Shown: piece by piece, positions 10,793 to 18,632 of the stretch
Layout of the letters: each line of letters starts with the position of its first letter
How positions within the stretch are numbered: position 1 is the first letter of the stretch
NCBI RefSeq assembly: GCF_928368155.1
Contig: NZ_CAKMRU010000003.1
Span: 170,742 to 234,741, forward strand
Source of the DNA: Anaerococcus ihuae
GTDB lineage: Bacteria; Bacillota; Clostridia; Tissierellales; Peptoniphilaceae
DNA length: 64,000 nucleotides
Reading direction: 5' to 3'
Translations under genes and position numbers: made by a program
The notes under the pieces: model-generated
The model's database searches: none
Seen by the model: only the letters and a program-made list of their open reading frames with translations
What the model was told of the DNA's origin: nothing

Positions 10793-11028
10793 AAAAATAA
10801 CATTTATTTTAAAGACTCTTGACAAAATATTCAAACCCTCACGCTAAGAATATCATACGGAAAAAATTGATTTGATTTCAAATTTAAAAATTCGTTAAAA
10901 ATCGCACTGTTCGAGCGAACGCGAGTTTGCGATTTTAGAATTTTGAAATTTAGAAATCAACAATTTTTGGAGTCAGATATTCGTGCTTGAGGGTTTGGAC
11001 ACATTTCGAAAAATAACATTTATTTTAA
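10793..11028. repeat. MITE-like palindromic element flanked by 20-bp direct repeats
   Basis: An identical 20-base sequence (AAAAATAACATTTATTTTAA) occurs at 10793-10812 and 11009-11028. Between them lie about 196 bases whose ends are inverted copies of each other (left AAACCCTCACGC and GAATATC, right GATATTCGTGC and GAGGGTTT). A central imperfect palindrome around GCGAACGCGAG carries GCGATTTT on both sides. No open frame is present. The right direct repeat contains the queH stop codon. It looks like a non-autonomous mobile element or a processed palindrome. Its class is unknown to me. Confidence 0.6.
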
Positions 11029-11649
11029 TTTTTTCTTCTCTTCCATCTCCCTAAATGAAAAAATACAACCACAATAATCTTGCCTGTATAAATCATATTT
11101 TTTTGACAAATCAATTGAATCTTTGTATCCGTTTTTCTTTTTAAAATCTGAGTACAAATATTTTATTCCAAATTCATCTTCCAAGTTTTTTCCAATTTCA
11201 TTTAGCCAAGTTGAATTTTTGTAGGGAGAAATTGAAAGAGTTGTTGTAAAATAATCATAAGAATTTTCTTTTGCGTATTGGCAGGCTTTTTTAAGTCTTA
11301 ATTCATAACACTTATAACAAGATTCTCCCCCTTCATGGTCCTCACTTCTTTTATCCACATAAGAATAAAAATCTTTTGGATCATTTTCAGGAAAAATAAC
11401 TTTAGAATCAAGATTCATATCATTAACCAAACTTTTTACAGTCTCAACCCTTTTATTAAGCTCGCTTATTGGATAAATATTTGGATTGTAATAGTAAATA
11501 TCTATATCAAAATATTCTCTCAATCGTGTCAAAACGCTCGAAGAACAAGGAGCGCAACAAACTTGAAGCAAAAGCCTAGGTCTTTTTTTCTCCTTTTGAA
11601 TATTTTTTATTATCTCTTCCATTTTCAAATTATAATTAATTTTTTCCAT
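11020..11649 (-). CDS. queH: Epoxyqueuosine reductase QueH
   Basis: A 209-residue protein of the former DUF208 family, now QueH, which reduces epoxyqueuosine to queuosine in tRNA and replaces QueG in many anaerobes. The cysteine pairs binding the iron-sulfur cluster and metal are visible: VCCAPCSS near residue 30, CYKCYELR near 105 and YRQDYCGC near 192. It is cytosolic. It lies just downstream of the two chromate transporter halves with six bases between the frames, so co-transcription is likely although function is unrelated. Its stop lies inside one copy of the direct repeat at 11009-11028. Confidence 0.88.
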   Translation of the reverse strand: MEKINYNLKMEEIIKNIQKEKKRPRLLLQVCCAPCSSSVLTRLREYFDIDIYYYNPNIYPISELNKRVETVKSLVNDMNLDSKVIFPENDPKDFYSYVDKRSEDHEGGESCYKCYELRLKKACQYAKENSYDYFTTTLSISPYKNSTWLNEIGKNLEDEFGIKYLYSDFKKKNGYKDSIDLSKKYDLYRQDYCGCIFSFREMEEKKKLK

Positions 11650-11655
11650 AACACC

Positions 11656-12210
11656 TCACAAAATCAAATGCACAAACATATAAATAAAACCTGATATTAT
11701 CATCAAAAAAATCGGGTCAATTTTTGTTTTCCTAATTGCTACAAGAATAAAAATAAATAAAAGAACCATGCTTATATCAAGATTTTCAAAAGACATTTTT
11801 TTCACATCAAAAAAAGCAGTTTTCAAAATATCAATTCCTGCAGCCAAAATCATAGAAACAACAGCAGGTCTCAAAAATCCCAAAATACTTTGCATGGTAT
11901 CAAGCTTTTTGTATTTGTTATAAAAATAAGAAATTGTTCCAACAATAATAAAAGAAGGCATTACGCAACCAAGGCTTGCTACAATTGCCCCGCTTAATCC
12001 ATAAACCCTAGTACCAACAAAGGATGCAGAATTTATAGCTATTGGACCTGGAGTCATTTGGCTAATTGTAATAAGATTATTAAATTCAGAAATTCCAAGC
12101 CAGGCGTTTTTATTTACAACTTCTTCTTGGATAAGAGGAAGAGCAGCATAGCCTCCACCAAAGGAAAATAAACCCACCTTAAAAAAACTTATAAATAAAT
12201 TAAGAAGCAT
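11656..12210 (-). CDS. chrA: Chromate transporter, half-size CHR protein (second)
   Basis: A 184-residue membrane protein of the short-chain CHR family. The ATG at 12210 is chosen over one 33 bases upstream because a GGAGGAAATC site sits directly before it. The conserved start FFKVGLFSFGGGYAALPLIQEEVV and the motif ISQMTPGPIAINSASFVG are the CHR signature, followed by several hydrophobic helices. Two half-proteins encoded in tandem together equal one ChrA exporter and act as a heterodimer in the membrane. It overlaps the preceding half by 11 bases. Chromate may not be the natural substrate. Confidence 0.85.
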   Translation of the reverse strand: MLLNLFISFFKVGLFSFGGGYAALPLIQEEVVNKNAWLGISEFNNLITISQMTPGPIAINSASFVGTRVYGLSGAIVASLGCVMPSFIIVGTISYFYNKYKKLDTMQSILGFLRPAVVSMILAAGIDILKTAFFDVKKMSFENLDISMVLLFIFILVAIRKTKIDPIFLMIISGFIYMFVHLIL

Positions 12211-12760
12211 GATTTCCTCCAAAAAAAGAATAAACAATTCCAAAAATAATTAGACCAAGGATTATATAAATAATATTTACATGGAAAAAAACATTAAGGA
12301 TAAAAGATATGAAAAAAATTCCATAAATCAAAAATCCCTTGCCAAGAATAACTTCATGTGTCATATCTATTACAACATTTATAATCAAAGCACCAACTCC
12401 AGCCTGCATTCCCTTTAAAACTAAAGCAATATATTTATTAGATATAAAAGCATCATAAAAATAAGAAATTACAGAAATAATTACAAGAGGAGGAATTACA
12501 GTTCCCAAAGTTGCAACCAAGGCACCGACAAATCCAAATAATTTATAGCCAACAGAAATAGAAGCATTAATTGCAACAGCCCCTGGAGAAGATTGAGCAA
12601 TCGCCGTCATATCAAGCATCTCTTCCTTATTAATCCATCCCAATTTTTTTACAAAAGTAGATTCCATCAAAGATAAAATCACATAACCCCCACCAAAAGT
12701 AAAGGCTGAAAGGGTTAGGGTATTTATAAAAAGTTTAAATAATTTTTGTGATTTTGACAT
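12200..12760 (-). CDS. chrA: Chromate transporter, half-size CHR protein (first)
   Basis: A 186-residue partner of the following CHR half-protein. It shows FTFGGGYVILSLMESTFVKKLGWI near residue 20 and IAQSSPGAVAINASISVGYKLFGFVG near 55, the two CHR motifs, and five or six membrane helices. Paired short-chain CHR genes of this kind export chromate or related oxyanions, sometimes moving sulfate. The lead gene has no visible regulator next to it. The downstream genes are the other half and queH. Confidence 0.85.
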   Translation of the reverse strand: MSKSQKLFKLFINTLTLSAFTFGGGYVILSLMESTFVKKLGWINKEEMLDMTAIAQSSPGAVAINASISVGYKLFGFVGALVATLGTVIPPLVIISVISYFYDAFISNKYIALVLKGMQAGVGALIINVVIDMTHEVILGKGFLIYGIFFISFILNVFFHVNIIYIILGLIIFGIVYSFFGGNHAS

Positions 12761-12861
12761 AGCGCATCCTTTCTTCTTACATTTTACTATAGATTTTTTT
12801 GAGTGAAAATTTTAAAAATAAATCTATAATTTCTTTTCCAATAAAAAATAATTTTTCCCAC

Positions 12862-12891
12862 AAAAAAACAAGGAATAAAAATTCCTTGTTT
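12862..12891 (-). terminator. Terminator after rpsI
   Basis: On the minus strand AACAAGGAAT / ATTCCTTGTT with a four-base loop is followed by a run of T. It ends the rplM-rpsI transcript about 13 bases after the stop. Confidence 0.8.
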
Positions 12892-12903
12892 GTAAAATAC
12901 TTC

Positions 12904-13296
12904 TTATCTTTTTGAGAATTGTGAAGATTTTCTTGCTTTCTTTTGACCGTATTTGTATCTTTCTTTTTTTCTTGGGTCTCTTGTAAGAAAACCTGCTCTT
13001 TTTAGAGCTTGTCTATAATCAGGATTTACTTCAAGTAAAGCTCTTGCTATAGCGTGTCTTATAGCTCCAGCTTGTCCGTTAAATCCTCCACCTTTTACAT
13101 TAACTTTGATATCATAAGTTGATTCGTTTTCTGTTAATTTTAATGGTGATTTTGCTATAATTTTTAATGTATCATATGAAAAATAATCATCAAGATCTCT
13201 TCCATTAACTTTTATTTCTCCGCTACCTGGTCTCATTGTAACTCTTGCTACTGAAGTTTTTCTTCTACCTGTAGCTTGATATATAATATCTGCCAT
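12904..13296 (-). CDS. rpsI: Ribosomal protein S9
   Basis: A 130-residue small-subunit protein of standard length. It begins [19 protein letters not shown] and ends in the invariant [12 protein letters not shown] tail, which reaches into the ribosomal P site. The central [19 protein letters not shown] segment is the family signature. It follows rplM by 11 bases, the universal L13-S9 operon arrangement, with an AAGGAGG site. Confidence 0.98.
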   Translation of the reverse strand: MADIIYQATGRRKTSVARVTMRPGSGEIKVNGRDLDDYFSYDTLKIIAKSPLKLTENESTYDIKVNVKGGGFNGQAGAIRHAIARALLEVNPDYRQALKRAGFLTRDPRKKERYKYGQKKARKSSQFSKR

Positions 13297-13307
13297 CTAA
13301 GTCCTCC

Positions 13308-13748
13308 TTACTTTAAGTCCAAAACTTCTGGGTTTTGAGCTTCATGATTGTGATTTTCACCTACATAAACCCTAAGTTTTTTGGCCATTTGTCTACCTAA
13401 TTTGTTGTGTGGAAGCATACCTATTACAGCGTGTTCTACAATTCTTTCTGGATGTTTGTCCATCATATCTTTGTAAGTTGTAGTTTTTAATCCACCTGCA
13501 TATCCAGAATATCTTTTGTATTCTTTTTGGTATTCTTTGTTTCCAGTAAGAACGACTTTTTCAGCATTTACTACTATTACATAGTCACCTGTATCCATGT
13601 TTGGAGTAAATGTTGGTTTGTGTTTTCCTCTAATAATTGCTGCAACTTGGCTTGCTAGTCTACCTAAAACCATGTCTGTTGCATCAACTACATACCATTT
13701 TGGTTCAATTGTTGACTTTGTTGGTACATATGTTTTTTGATTTTTCAT
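13308..13748 (-). CDS. rplM: Ribosomal protein L13
   Basis: A 146-residue large-subunit protein, full length, with [19 protein letters not shown] and [19 protein letters not shown] near the start and the [13 protein letters not shown] segment near residue 113. It is an early-binding 23S rRNA protein. The ATG at 13748 is used rather than the in-frame TTG just before it because the GGAGGAA box lies at normal spacing from the ATG. The upstream region of about 140 bases looks like an L13 autoregulatory leader preceded by a strong promoter. Confidence 0.98.
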   Translation of the reverse strand: MKNQKTYVPTKSTIEPKWYVVDATDMVLGRLASQVAAIIRGKHKPTFTPNMDTGDYVIVVNAEKVVLTGNKEYQKEYKRYSGYAGGLKTTTYKDMMDKHPERIVEHAVIGMLPHNKLGRQMAKKLRVYVGENHNHEAQNPEVLDLK

Positions 13749-13889
13749 CAAGTTCCTCCTTAAATATTTTGCCTATCTATTTTGAAACCGCTCGGATAGG
13801 TGGCGGCTTTACTCGTCCTGACACTTTTTAATCGCCCTCAGGATTTGCGATTATGTCAAAAGTATTGGGAACTTTTTTCATACTAATTA
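13749..13889 (-). promoter_or_regulatory. Structured 5' leader of rplM-rpsI (L13 leader candidate)
   Basis: The transcribed leader between the promoter and rplM can form hairpins: AAAGCCGCCACC pairs partly with CCGAGCGGTTT, and AATCGC...GGGCGATT makes a short stem near 13835-13850. In Firmicutes the L13 protein is thought to bind such a leader and control its own operon. I infer an L13 leader from position and structure; the exact family match was not tested. Confidence 0.5.
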
Positions 13890-13918
13890 ATGATACACTG
13901 AAAATGTGCTTTTGTCAA
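13890..13918 (-). promoter_or_regulatory. Promoter of rplM-rpsI
   Basis: TTGACA (minus strand, 13913-13918), a 17-base spacer and TATCAT (13890-13895) form a strong sigma-A promoter. It abuts the last bases of cbiK. Confidence 0.8.
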
Positions 13919-14662
13919 CTATTTTTCAAGTTTTTCTACAAAAATTTCAGCAATTTCATCATACAAAATCAATGATTTTTTTAATATATTCATTTCTATC
14001 TTGTTTTTTTCAAAAACTTTCCTATAAGAATTTTCTTTTTCTCCTTCAATATCTTTAGAAACATGGTTTCCTGCTATGATTAAAAAAGGAATCACTTTTA
14101 TTTTTCCTATATTTTTTTCTTTAAGTTCATCAATTAAATCATCAAAATTCCTATCTTCAAAACTTGAAAAATATAAGTTTTTGTCAGAGTTTTTTATTTT
14201 TTCTTCAAATTTTTCAAATTCTTCTAGGTTTTTTTTAGGACTTCCATGAAAAATTACAAGGCTTGGGTCATTTTCTCCAAGCTCTTCTAGAAAATTTAAA
14301 ATTTCATCATTATTTTTTTCTTCAAGAAGGGCCTTGGTAAAGGTAAAATTAAAAAATCCATCTTCGTTTAATTGACCCGCTTTTTTCATCACTTTTTCAT
14401 ATTCTATCCCCCTTAGGACATAGGCCATCAAAAATCTAACGTCTTTTATATTTTTCTTCCTAAACTCACTTAAAATTTCTTCCAAATCTTGGCAAAGGTC
14501 TTTATTTTCTACTTTTTTTCTAATCTTATCGCTTGCCATGTAAGATTTTACAAGTGAGCCCTTATATCTTTCCTCTACTTTTTTTCTTAAAAATCCAATA
14601 GCTTCCTTCTGATTTTCTACCCTACTTGTTCCGTGATTTACTATTATTGTTGCAAATGTCAT
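13919..14662 (-). CDS. cbiK: Sirohydrochlorin cobaltochelatase, CbiK type
   Basis: A 247-residue class II chelatase of CbiK length. The N-terminal IIVNHGTSRVENQKEAIGF carries the metal-binding histidine, and VIFHGSPKKNLEEFEKF near residue 137 carries the second motif. The enzyme inserts cobalt, or another divalent metal such as iron, into sirohydrochlorin in the cytoplasm. No other cobalamin genes are near, but asrC in this window needs siroheme, so CbiK may feed that cofactor. Its ribosome-binding site lies inside the end of a thiD fragment, whose TGA ends one base before the cbiK ATG. This shows an original thiD-cbiK operon now split by an insertion. Confidence 0.82.
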   Translation of the reverse strand: MTFATIIVNHGTSRVENQKEAIGFLRKKVEERYKGSLVKSYMASDKIRKKVENKDLCQDLEEILSEFRKKNIKDVRFLMAYVLRGIEYEKVMKKAGQLNEDGFFNFTFTKALLEEKNNDEILNFLEELGENDPSLVIFHGSPKKNLEEFEKFEEKIKNSDKNLYFSSFEDRNFDDLIDELKEKNIGKIKVIPFLIIAGNHVSKDIEGEKENSYRKVFEKNKIEMNILKKSLILYDEIAEIFVEKLEK

Positions 14663-14663
14663 T

Positions 14664-14943
14664 TCAATCTCCTAATTTTTTATATTTATCTTTTATATCA
14701 AAGGCATGATTCATTGGACCTGATCCCTTTCCTAAATCTAGCATATCCAAAAGGGCCTTTGATAGAAAATCTTTTGCCATTTTTATTGATTTTTCCATAT
14801 CATATCCTTTGGCAAGATTTGCTGCTATGGCTGATGAAAGGGTACAACCTGTGCCGTGAGTGTTTGGGTTTTCTATTCTTTCTCCCTTAAACCAAATCCC
14901 TTTTCCATTTTCAAATAAATAATCATTTGCATCGTTTAGGGCA
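14664..14943 (-). pseudogene. Displaced 3' fragment of thiD
   Basis: About 280 bases encode only the C-terminal part of a hydroxymethylpyrimidine kinase, with the stop kept and the 5' part missing. From 14691 to 14943 it matches 16917-17170 inside the intact thiD with about six differences by eye. The C-terminal codons then diverge (KDKYKKLGD here, KDSYKKLCEK in the intact gene). Because its end carries the cbiK ribosome-binding site, this copy is the original 3' end of the host gene. Identity stops abruptly near 14943. Confidence 0.8.
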
Positions 14944-14991
14944 CGAGTCTGTCAAAGATTAATATATTATTTCTGGGTTATTTCAATTTAT

Positions 14992-15342
14992 TTATGGAAG
15001 ACAAGATATTATAGCAAAACCATAATTCATTAATGCATTCAGAGCTGTAAGATTTTTCAAAATATTTCTTGTAGCTACTCCTAGATTAGCTATACATTTT
15101 ATCTCACTATTTTTCAATTTTCTTTTGTATTTATCTCTATTTTCAGGGAAATATTGCTTGAAACCTGCAGCACAAAGATCTCTAAGAGTTCCTCTGTCTC
15201 CTACAGCCGTTGGTGGTACTGCATCAGATATTTCCAAACCTGAATTATCGTTATAATTTTCATCTACATCTATTGCATAAGCTCTAGAAAAGTTAGCCAT
15301 AATAAATATTATTGCACATATAAAAGCAAAAGTTTTTCTCAT
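14992..15342 (-). CDS. Secreted small protein, unrecognised (possible bacteriocin or signal)
   Basis: A 116-residue protein. The ATG at 15342 is chosen because AAGGAG lies nine bases upstream. Residues 1-23 form a clear signal peptide (MRKTFAFICAIIFIMANFS, then RAYA with a likely cut after AYA). The mature part of about 93 residues starts acidic (IDVDENYNDN), has a central basic stretch (KYKRKLKNSEIK) and ends hydrophobic (NYGFAIISCLP) with three cysteines. It follows a thioredoxin-fold gene by two bases. This pairing resembles bacteriocin loci with accessory thioredoxins, and a peptide-sensing type regulator lies divergent. I do not recognise the protein; toxin, pheromone precursor or adhesin are all possible. 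Confidence 0.6.
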   Translation of the reverse strand: MRKTFAFICAIIFIMANFSRAYAIDVDENYNDNSGLEISDAVPPTAVGDRGTLRDLCAAGFKQYFPENRDKYKRKLKNSEIKCIANLGVATRNILKNLTALNALMNYGFAIISCLP

Positions 15343-15344
15343 TT

Positions 15345-15818
15345 TTATTTCTCCTTGTTTTCTTTGTTTTTGATTAACCAATCTTTAAATAATTCGCCTT
15401 TATCAATATTTTTTTTGTCAAAAGTTTCAAAACTACCATCTTTTTTTACAAATACCATATAAGGCACTTGATCTATTTGGTATTTTTCTAATATTTCATC
15501 ATAATATTTTGAATTCCTATATTTATCTGTATCAAAATATTTTATCTTTATTTCTTTTTCATAAGTAATTTCATTGATGACTTTCACAAACAATCGACAT
15601 GATGATGAGGCTTTTCTTCCTATAAATACAAAACCTTCTAAAGTTTTATCATTATTTAGGAATTGTAAGTCTGTTATCTCTTCATATTTTGAAACACTAG
15701 ACTCATAATTTTTTATTTCTTTTTCTTTTTCAGCTTTCTCTTTGGCCTTTTGACTAAAAATCCCTATAAGTATAAATACTATTAAAGATAAAATTATAAG
15801 CAAATTCCTTTTTTTCAT
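15345..15818 (-). CDS. Membrane-anchored thioredoxin-fold protein (bacteriocin accessory-like)
   Basis: A 157-residue protein with one N-terminal membrane anchor (about residues 5-23), a charged linker and a thioredoxin-like domain placed outside the cell. The domain reads FVFIGRKASSSCRLFVKV near residue 65, where the usual CxxC is reduced to SSSC, and keeps the cis-proline segment QVPYMVFVKKDG near 118. The GR-x-x-x-x-C-R pattern is like bacteriocin transport accessory proteins (GRpTCPYCrkF). One cysteine suggests isomerase, mixed-disulfide or chaperone function rather than oxidation. It is followed after two bases by the secreted protein, with which it surely works. The family link is moderate. 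Confidence 0.62.
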   Translation of the reverse strand: MKKRNLLIILSLIVFILIGIFSQKAKEKAEKEKEIKNYESSVSKYEEITDLQFLNNDKTLEGFVFIGRKASSSCRLFVKVINEITYEKEIKIKYFDTDKYRNSKYYDEILEKYQIDQVPYMVFVKKDGSFETFDKKNIDKGELFKDWLIKNKENKEK

Positions 15819-15835
15819 TTTTTTCTCCTTTGGAT

Positions 15836-15864
15836 TTGATTAACTTAATTATATTATCTATAAT
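15836..15864 (+). promoter_or_regulatory. Promoter of the divergent HTH regulator
   Basis: TTGATT (15836-15841), 17 bases and TATAAT (15859-15864). The same short intergenic region must also carry the promoter for the minus-strand thioredoxin and secreted-protein genes, so control by the regulator across the gap is likely. Confidence 0.6.
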
Positions 15865-15906
15865 AAAATCAAAACAACGGCATATATGGTACATTTGGAG
15901 GAAATT

Positions 15907-16791
15907 TTGGAAAAGGATAAGTTAATACTATTGGCTAAAAAAATAAAAGAAGTTAGAAAAAACAGAAAAATTAGTCAATTAGATTTATCTGTTGAAGCTG
16001 GTATAGATAGGAAAACTATAAGTCGTATAGAAAATGGCGTTAATGAGCCTTCTTTTTCTACCCTTTATAAAATATCATATATCTTAAATCACGATTTTAT
16101 AAAAGATTATTTGCACTCTAGCCTAAAAGATTACTTGATTTTTAATGAAACTTTTGAAAAAATAATTGACAAAGTAGAAAATAAATTGCCTATTGATGAT
16201 GAAGAAAAAATAATTGTTTATATTAAAGACTTTACTGATATTGAGTATATCAAAACTTCATGCAATCAAGTTATTTTATTTCTTAAATCTTTAAATGATG
16301 ATTTGAATGAAACAGAGGAAAGAGAATTTCTTATAAAAGCATTAAATTCTTTTACTAATAAATATGATAATTTCAAAATACAATCTTTTTCTATATTTGA
16401 ATTAAGAATTTTAATGGATATAGGCATGACTTATGCAAATATTGATAACAAAAAATATCTTGATTTACTTAATTTTGTATATGATAATACCAACAAAGAC
16501 TCATCATTATATCCTATTATCAGTATAAATTTAGCCAACGCTTATATTATTGTAGAAGATTATGAAAAATGTCCAGAAATAATAAATGATGCTATTTCTT
16601 ATTTTTTAATTAGAAATAAAATTCCTAATCCTATTTTATATTTCACTAGAGCTTTGTACAAAAGACTTAAAAATATGGATTATAAAGAAGACTATGATAA
16701 GGCAATCTTAATAGCAAGCCTTGCTGAAAATTATAATTTAATAAATAAATTTGAACAAGCCAAGAGTTATTATGAAAAATATAATACTTGA
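15907..16791 (+). CDS. XRE-family HTH regulator with helical repeat C-terminus (RRNPP-like)
   Basis: A 294-residue regulator. A TTG start at 15907 is preferred over an ATG 21 bases upstream because GGAGG lies five bases before it. Residues about 5-60 form an HTH_3 domain (IKEVRKNRKISQLDLSVEA and RKTISRIENGVNEPSFSTLY). The remaining 230 residues are helical and include TPR-like segments (YPIISINLANAYIIVEDYEK and LIASLAENYNLINKFEQAKSYYEK). This architecture is that of Rgg/PlcR-type peptide-responsive regulators. It is divergent from the secreted-protein pair and sits in the thiD insertion, so it probably senses a peptide made there or a related signal. The ligand is inferred. Confidence 0.7.
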   Translation: MEKDKLILLAKKIKEVRKNRKISQLDLSVEAGIDRKTISRIENGVNEPSFSTLYKISYILNHDFIKDYLHSSLKDYLIFNETFEKIIDKVENKLPIDDEEKIIVYIKDFTDIEYIKTSCNQVILFLKSLNDDLNETEEREFLIKALNSFTNKYDNFKIQSFSIFELRILMDIGMTYANIDNKKYLDLLNFVYDNTNKDSSLYPIISINLANAYIIVEDYEKCPEIINDAISYFLIRNKIPNPILYFTRALYKRLKNMDYKEDYDKAILIASLAENYNLINKFEQAKSYYEKYNT

Positions 16792-16797
16792 TAAAAA

Positions 16798-16858
16798 ATA
16801 AGTTTTACCTTTTTTATTCTTTAATTTTAATTTGCCAATAAAAAAGGTAAAACTTTTT
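16798..16858. terminator. Bidirectional terminator between HTH regulator and thiD
   Basis: A long stem pairs AAGTTTTACCTTTTTTATT with AATAAAAAAGGTAAAACTT around an 18-base loop, with T-runs on each outer side. It separates the inserted regulator from the converging thiD gene. Confidence 0.75.
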
Positions 16859-16885
16859 AACAAAAATACAAAATCAAATCCACTT

Positions 16886-17695
16886 TCACTTTTCACATAA
16901 TTTTTTGTAAGAATCTTTTATATCAAAGGCATGATTCATTGGACCTGATCCCTTTCCTAAATCTAGCATATCCAAAAGGGCCTTTGATAGAAAATCTTTT
17001 GCCATTTTTATTGATTTTTCCATATCATATCCTTTGGCAAGATTTGCTGCTATGGCTGATGAAAGGGTACAACCTGTGCCGTGGGTGTTTGGATTTTCTA
17101 TTCTTTCTCCCTTAAACCAAATCCCGTTTCCATTTTCAAATAAATAATCATTGGCATCATTTAGAGCATGACCTCCTTTTAAAAGAGTTGCACATTTAAA
17201 TTTATTTGAAATTATTTCTGCTGCTTTTTTCATGTCATCAACTGATTTTATTTTCATTTCTGCTAAAATTTCAGCTTCTGGAATATTTGGAGTAAGGAGG
17301 TCTGCTAGGGGCAAAAGTTCTTTTTTTAAAGTTTCTATTGCATCATCTTTTAAAAGTTTTGCTCCGCTTGTTGCAACCATAACCGGATCTACTACTATAT
17401 TTTTTGCCTTTCTTTCTTTTAGTTCATTTGCAATCACCAAAATTAAATCGGAATTTGAAACCATTCCAATTTTTACTGCGTCTGGATAAATATCATCAAA
17501 AATCATGTCAAGTTGGTCTTTTAAAAATTCCTTACTTGACTCCATTACTGATTTTACTCCTCTTGTATTTTGTGCTGTAAGAGCTGTAATAGCACTCTCT
17601 GCATATACTCCGTTTAAAGTCATTGTTTTTATATCTGCTTGAATTCCTGCGCCCCCTGATGAGTCGCTTCCTGCAATTGTTAATCCTACTCTCAT
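16886..17695 (-). CDS. thiD: Hydroxymethylpyrimidine/phosphomethylpyrimidine kinase
   Basis: A 269-residue ribokinase-fold kinase of usual length. It phosphorylates HMP and HMP-P for the pyrimidine half of thiamin. Visible are LTIAGSDSSGGAGIQADIKT at the start, VDPVMVATSGAKLL near residue 103, LLTPNIPEAEIL near 136 and the GTGCTLSSAIAANLA anion-hole motif near 206 with its catalytic cysteine. Its 3' end is duplicated at 14664-14943. The intact gene thus seems rebuilt from the native 5' part and an incoming 3' end. Pyridoxal kinase activity is a known side reaction of this family. Confidence 0.92.
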   Translation of the reverse strand: MRVGLTIAGSDSSGGAGIQADIKTMTLNGVYAESAITALTAQNTRGVKSVMESSKEFLKDQLDMIFDDIYPDAVKIGMVSNSDLILVIANELKERKAKNIVVDPVMVATSGAKLLKDDAIETLKKELLPLADLLTPNIPEAEILAEMKIKSVDDMKKAAEIISNKFKCATLLKGGHALNDANDYLFENGNGIWFKGERIENPNTHGTGCTLSSAIAANLAKGYDMEKSIKMAKDFLSKALLDMLDLGKGSGPMNHAFDIKDSYKKLCEK

Positions 17696-17827
17696 AATTT
17701 TTCCTTTCTTTAAAATATTTTAAAAATTTTTTTGCTATAAAACTTTATAAAATAAATTTAATACTTTTCCTATTTTCTATCTTTTTATAATAACTTTTAG
17801 ATAATTTTTCTTATATTTCTATTTTTT

Positions 17828-17856
17828 ATAATAGGATAAAGGGATTATATTGTCAA
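17828..17856 (-). promoter_or_regulatory. Promoter of thiD with overlapping inverted repeat
   Basis: TTGACA (minus strand, 17851-17856), 17 bases and TATTAT (17828-17833). GGATAAAG and CTTTATCC arms flank the -35 region on both sides, a possible operator. The leader to thiD is about 130 bases and shows no TPP riboswitch core. Confidence 0.6.
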
Positions 17857-17882
17857 TATTCTTTATCCCTTTTATGGCATTT

Positions 17883-17911
17883 TTGCAAAACTTTAAGTGC
17901 TTTGATATAAT
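17883..17911 (+). promoter_or_regulatory. Promoter of the DUF554 gene pair
   Basis: TTGCAA (17883-17888), 17 bases and TATAAT (17906-17911), about 30 bases upstream of the first DUF554 start at 17941. Confidence 0.7.
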
Positions 17912-17940
17912 TTAACAAAATAATGTTAAAGAAGGTTTTT

Positions 17941-18624
17941 ATGGTTGGTGTTTTTGTAAATGCTATTTCAGTTTTAATTTTAGGTTTTTTGGGATCAAAA
18001 GTTGGAAAATGTTTTTCTGATAGGCTTAAAAATGACGTGATGAAATTTCTTGCCCTATTAATATTAGTTGCTGGCGTAAAATCTGCTAGCAAGGGCCAAA
18101 GTTTGGTTGTAATTGTTTCTATTGTTTTGGGAGTTATTGTTGGATATCATTTGGATTTGGATGGAAAATTTAATAGCTTTGCTTATTTTTTGGGTGATAT
18201 TTTCACCAAAAACAAAAGATCTAATTTCCCAAAAGCTTTTATCAATGCTACTTTGATTATTTGTGTTGGAAGCATGGGGATTATAGGTTCTATTGAAGCA
18301 GGTATTAATTCAAACAATGAAATTTTACTTTTAAAATCCATGATTGATGGTTTAACTGTTTTTTTTATGGCACAAAGTTTGGGAATTGGGGTTGCCTTTG
18401 CAGCAATTCCTATAATTGTTTACCAAGGCTTGATTGTAATTATCTCAGGCCTTATCTCTCCGGTTCTTACCAAGGAAGTTTTGGATAATATTTCTGGAGT
18501 AGGTGGGCTAAGTATAATGGCAATTGGTTTTTCTATGCTTGATTTGACGGATATAAAAATAGTAAATTCAGTACCTTCTATTTTATTTCCAATTATTTAT
18601 GGACTTATTTTAAGTTTCTTATAG
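17941..18624 (+). CDS. DUF554 family membrane protein (first copy)
   Basis: A 227-residue integral membrane protein of the DUF554 (YdfK/YqgA) family. The ATG at 17941 follows an AAAGAAGG site and gives the family start MVGVFVNAISVLILGFLGSKVG; an upstream ATG 18 bases earlier lacks a site. Six or seven hydrophobic segments are seen, with the conserved GSMGIIGSIEAGI near residue 110 and DGLTVFFMAQSLGIGVAFAA near 140. The function is unknown; a transport role is often assumed. It is followed after eight bases by a paralogue of identical length, forming a bicistronic unit with a strong promoter and a terminator. Confidence 0.82.
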   Translation: MVGVFVNAISVLILGFLGSKVGKCFSDRLKNDVMKFLALLILVAGVKSASKGQSLVVIVSIVLGVIVGYHLDLDGKFNSFAYFLGDIFTKNKRSNFPKAFINATLIICVGSMGIIGSIEAGINSNNEILLLKSMIDGLTVFFMAQSLGIGVAFAAIPIIVYQGLIVIISGLISPVLTKEVLDNISGVGGLSIMAIGFSMLDLTDIKIVNSVPSILFPIIYGLILSFL

Positions 18625-18632
18625 GAGGATTT

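Noticed and set aside
17696..17827. TPP riboswitch in the thiD leader
   Set aside because: I looked for the CTGAGA core and partner stem on the minus strand and did not find them.
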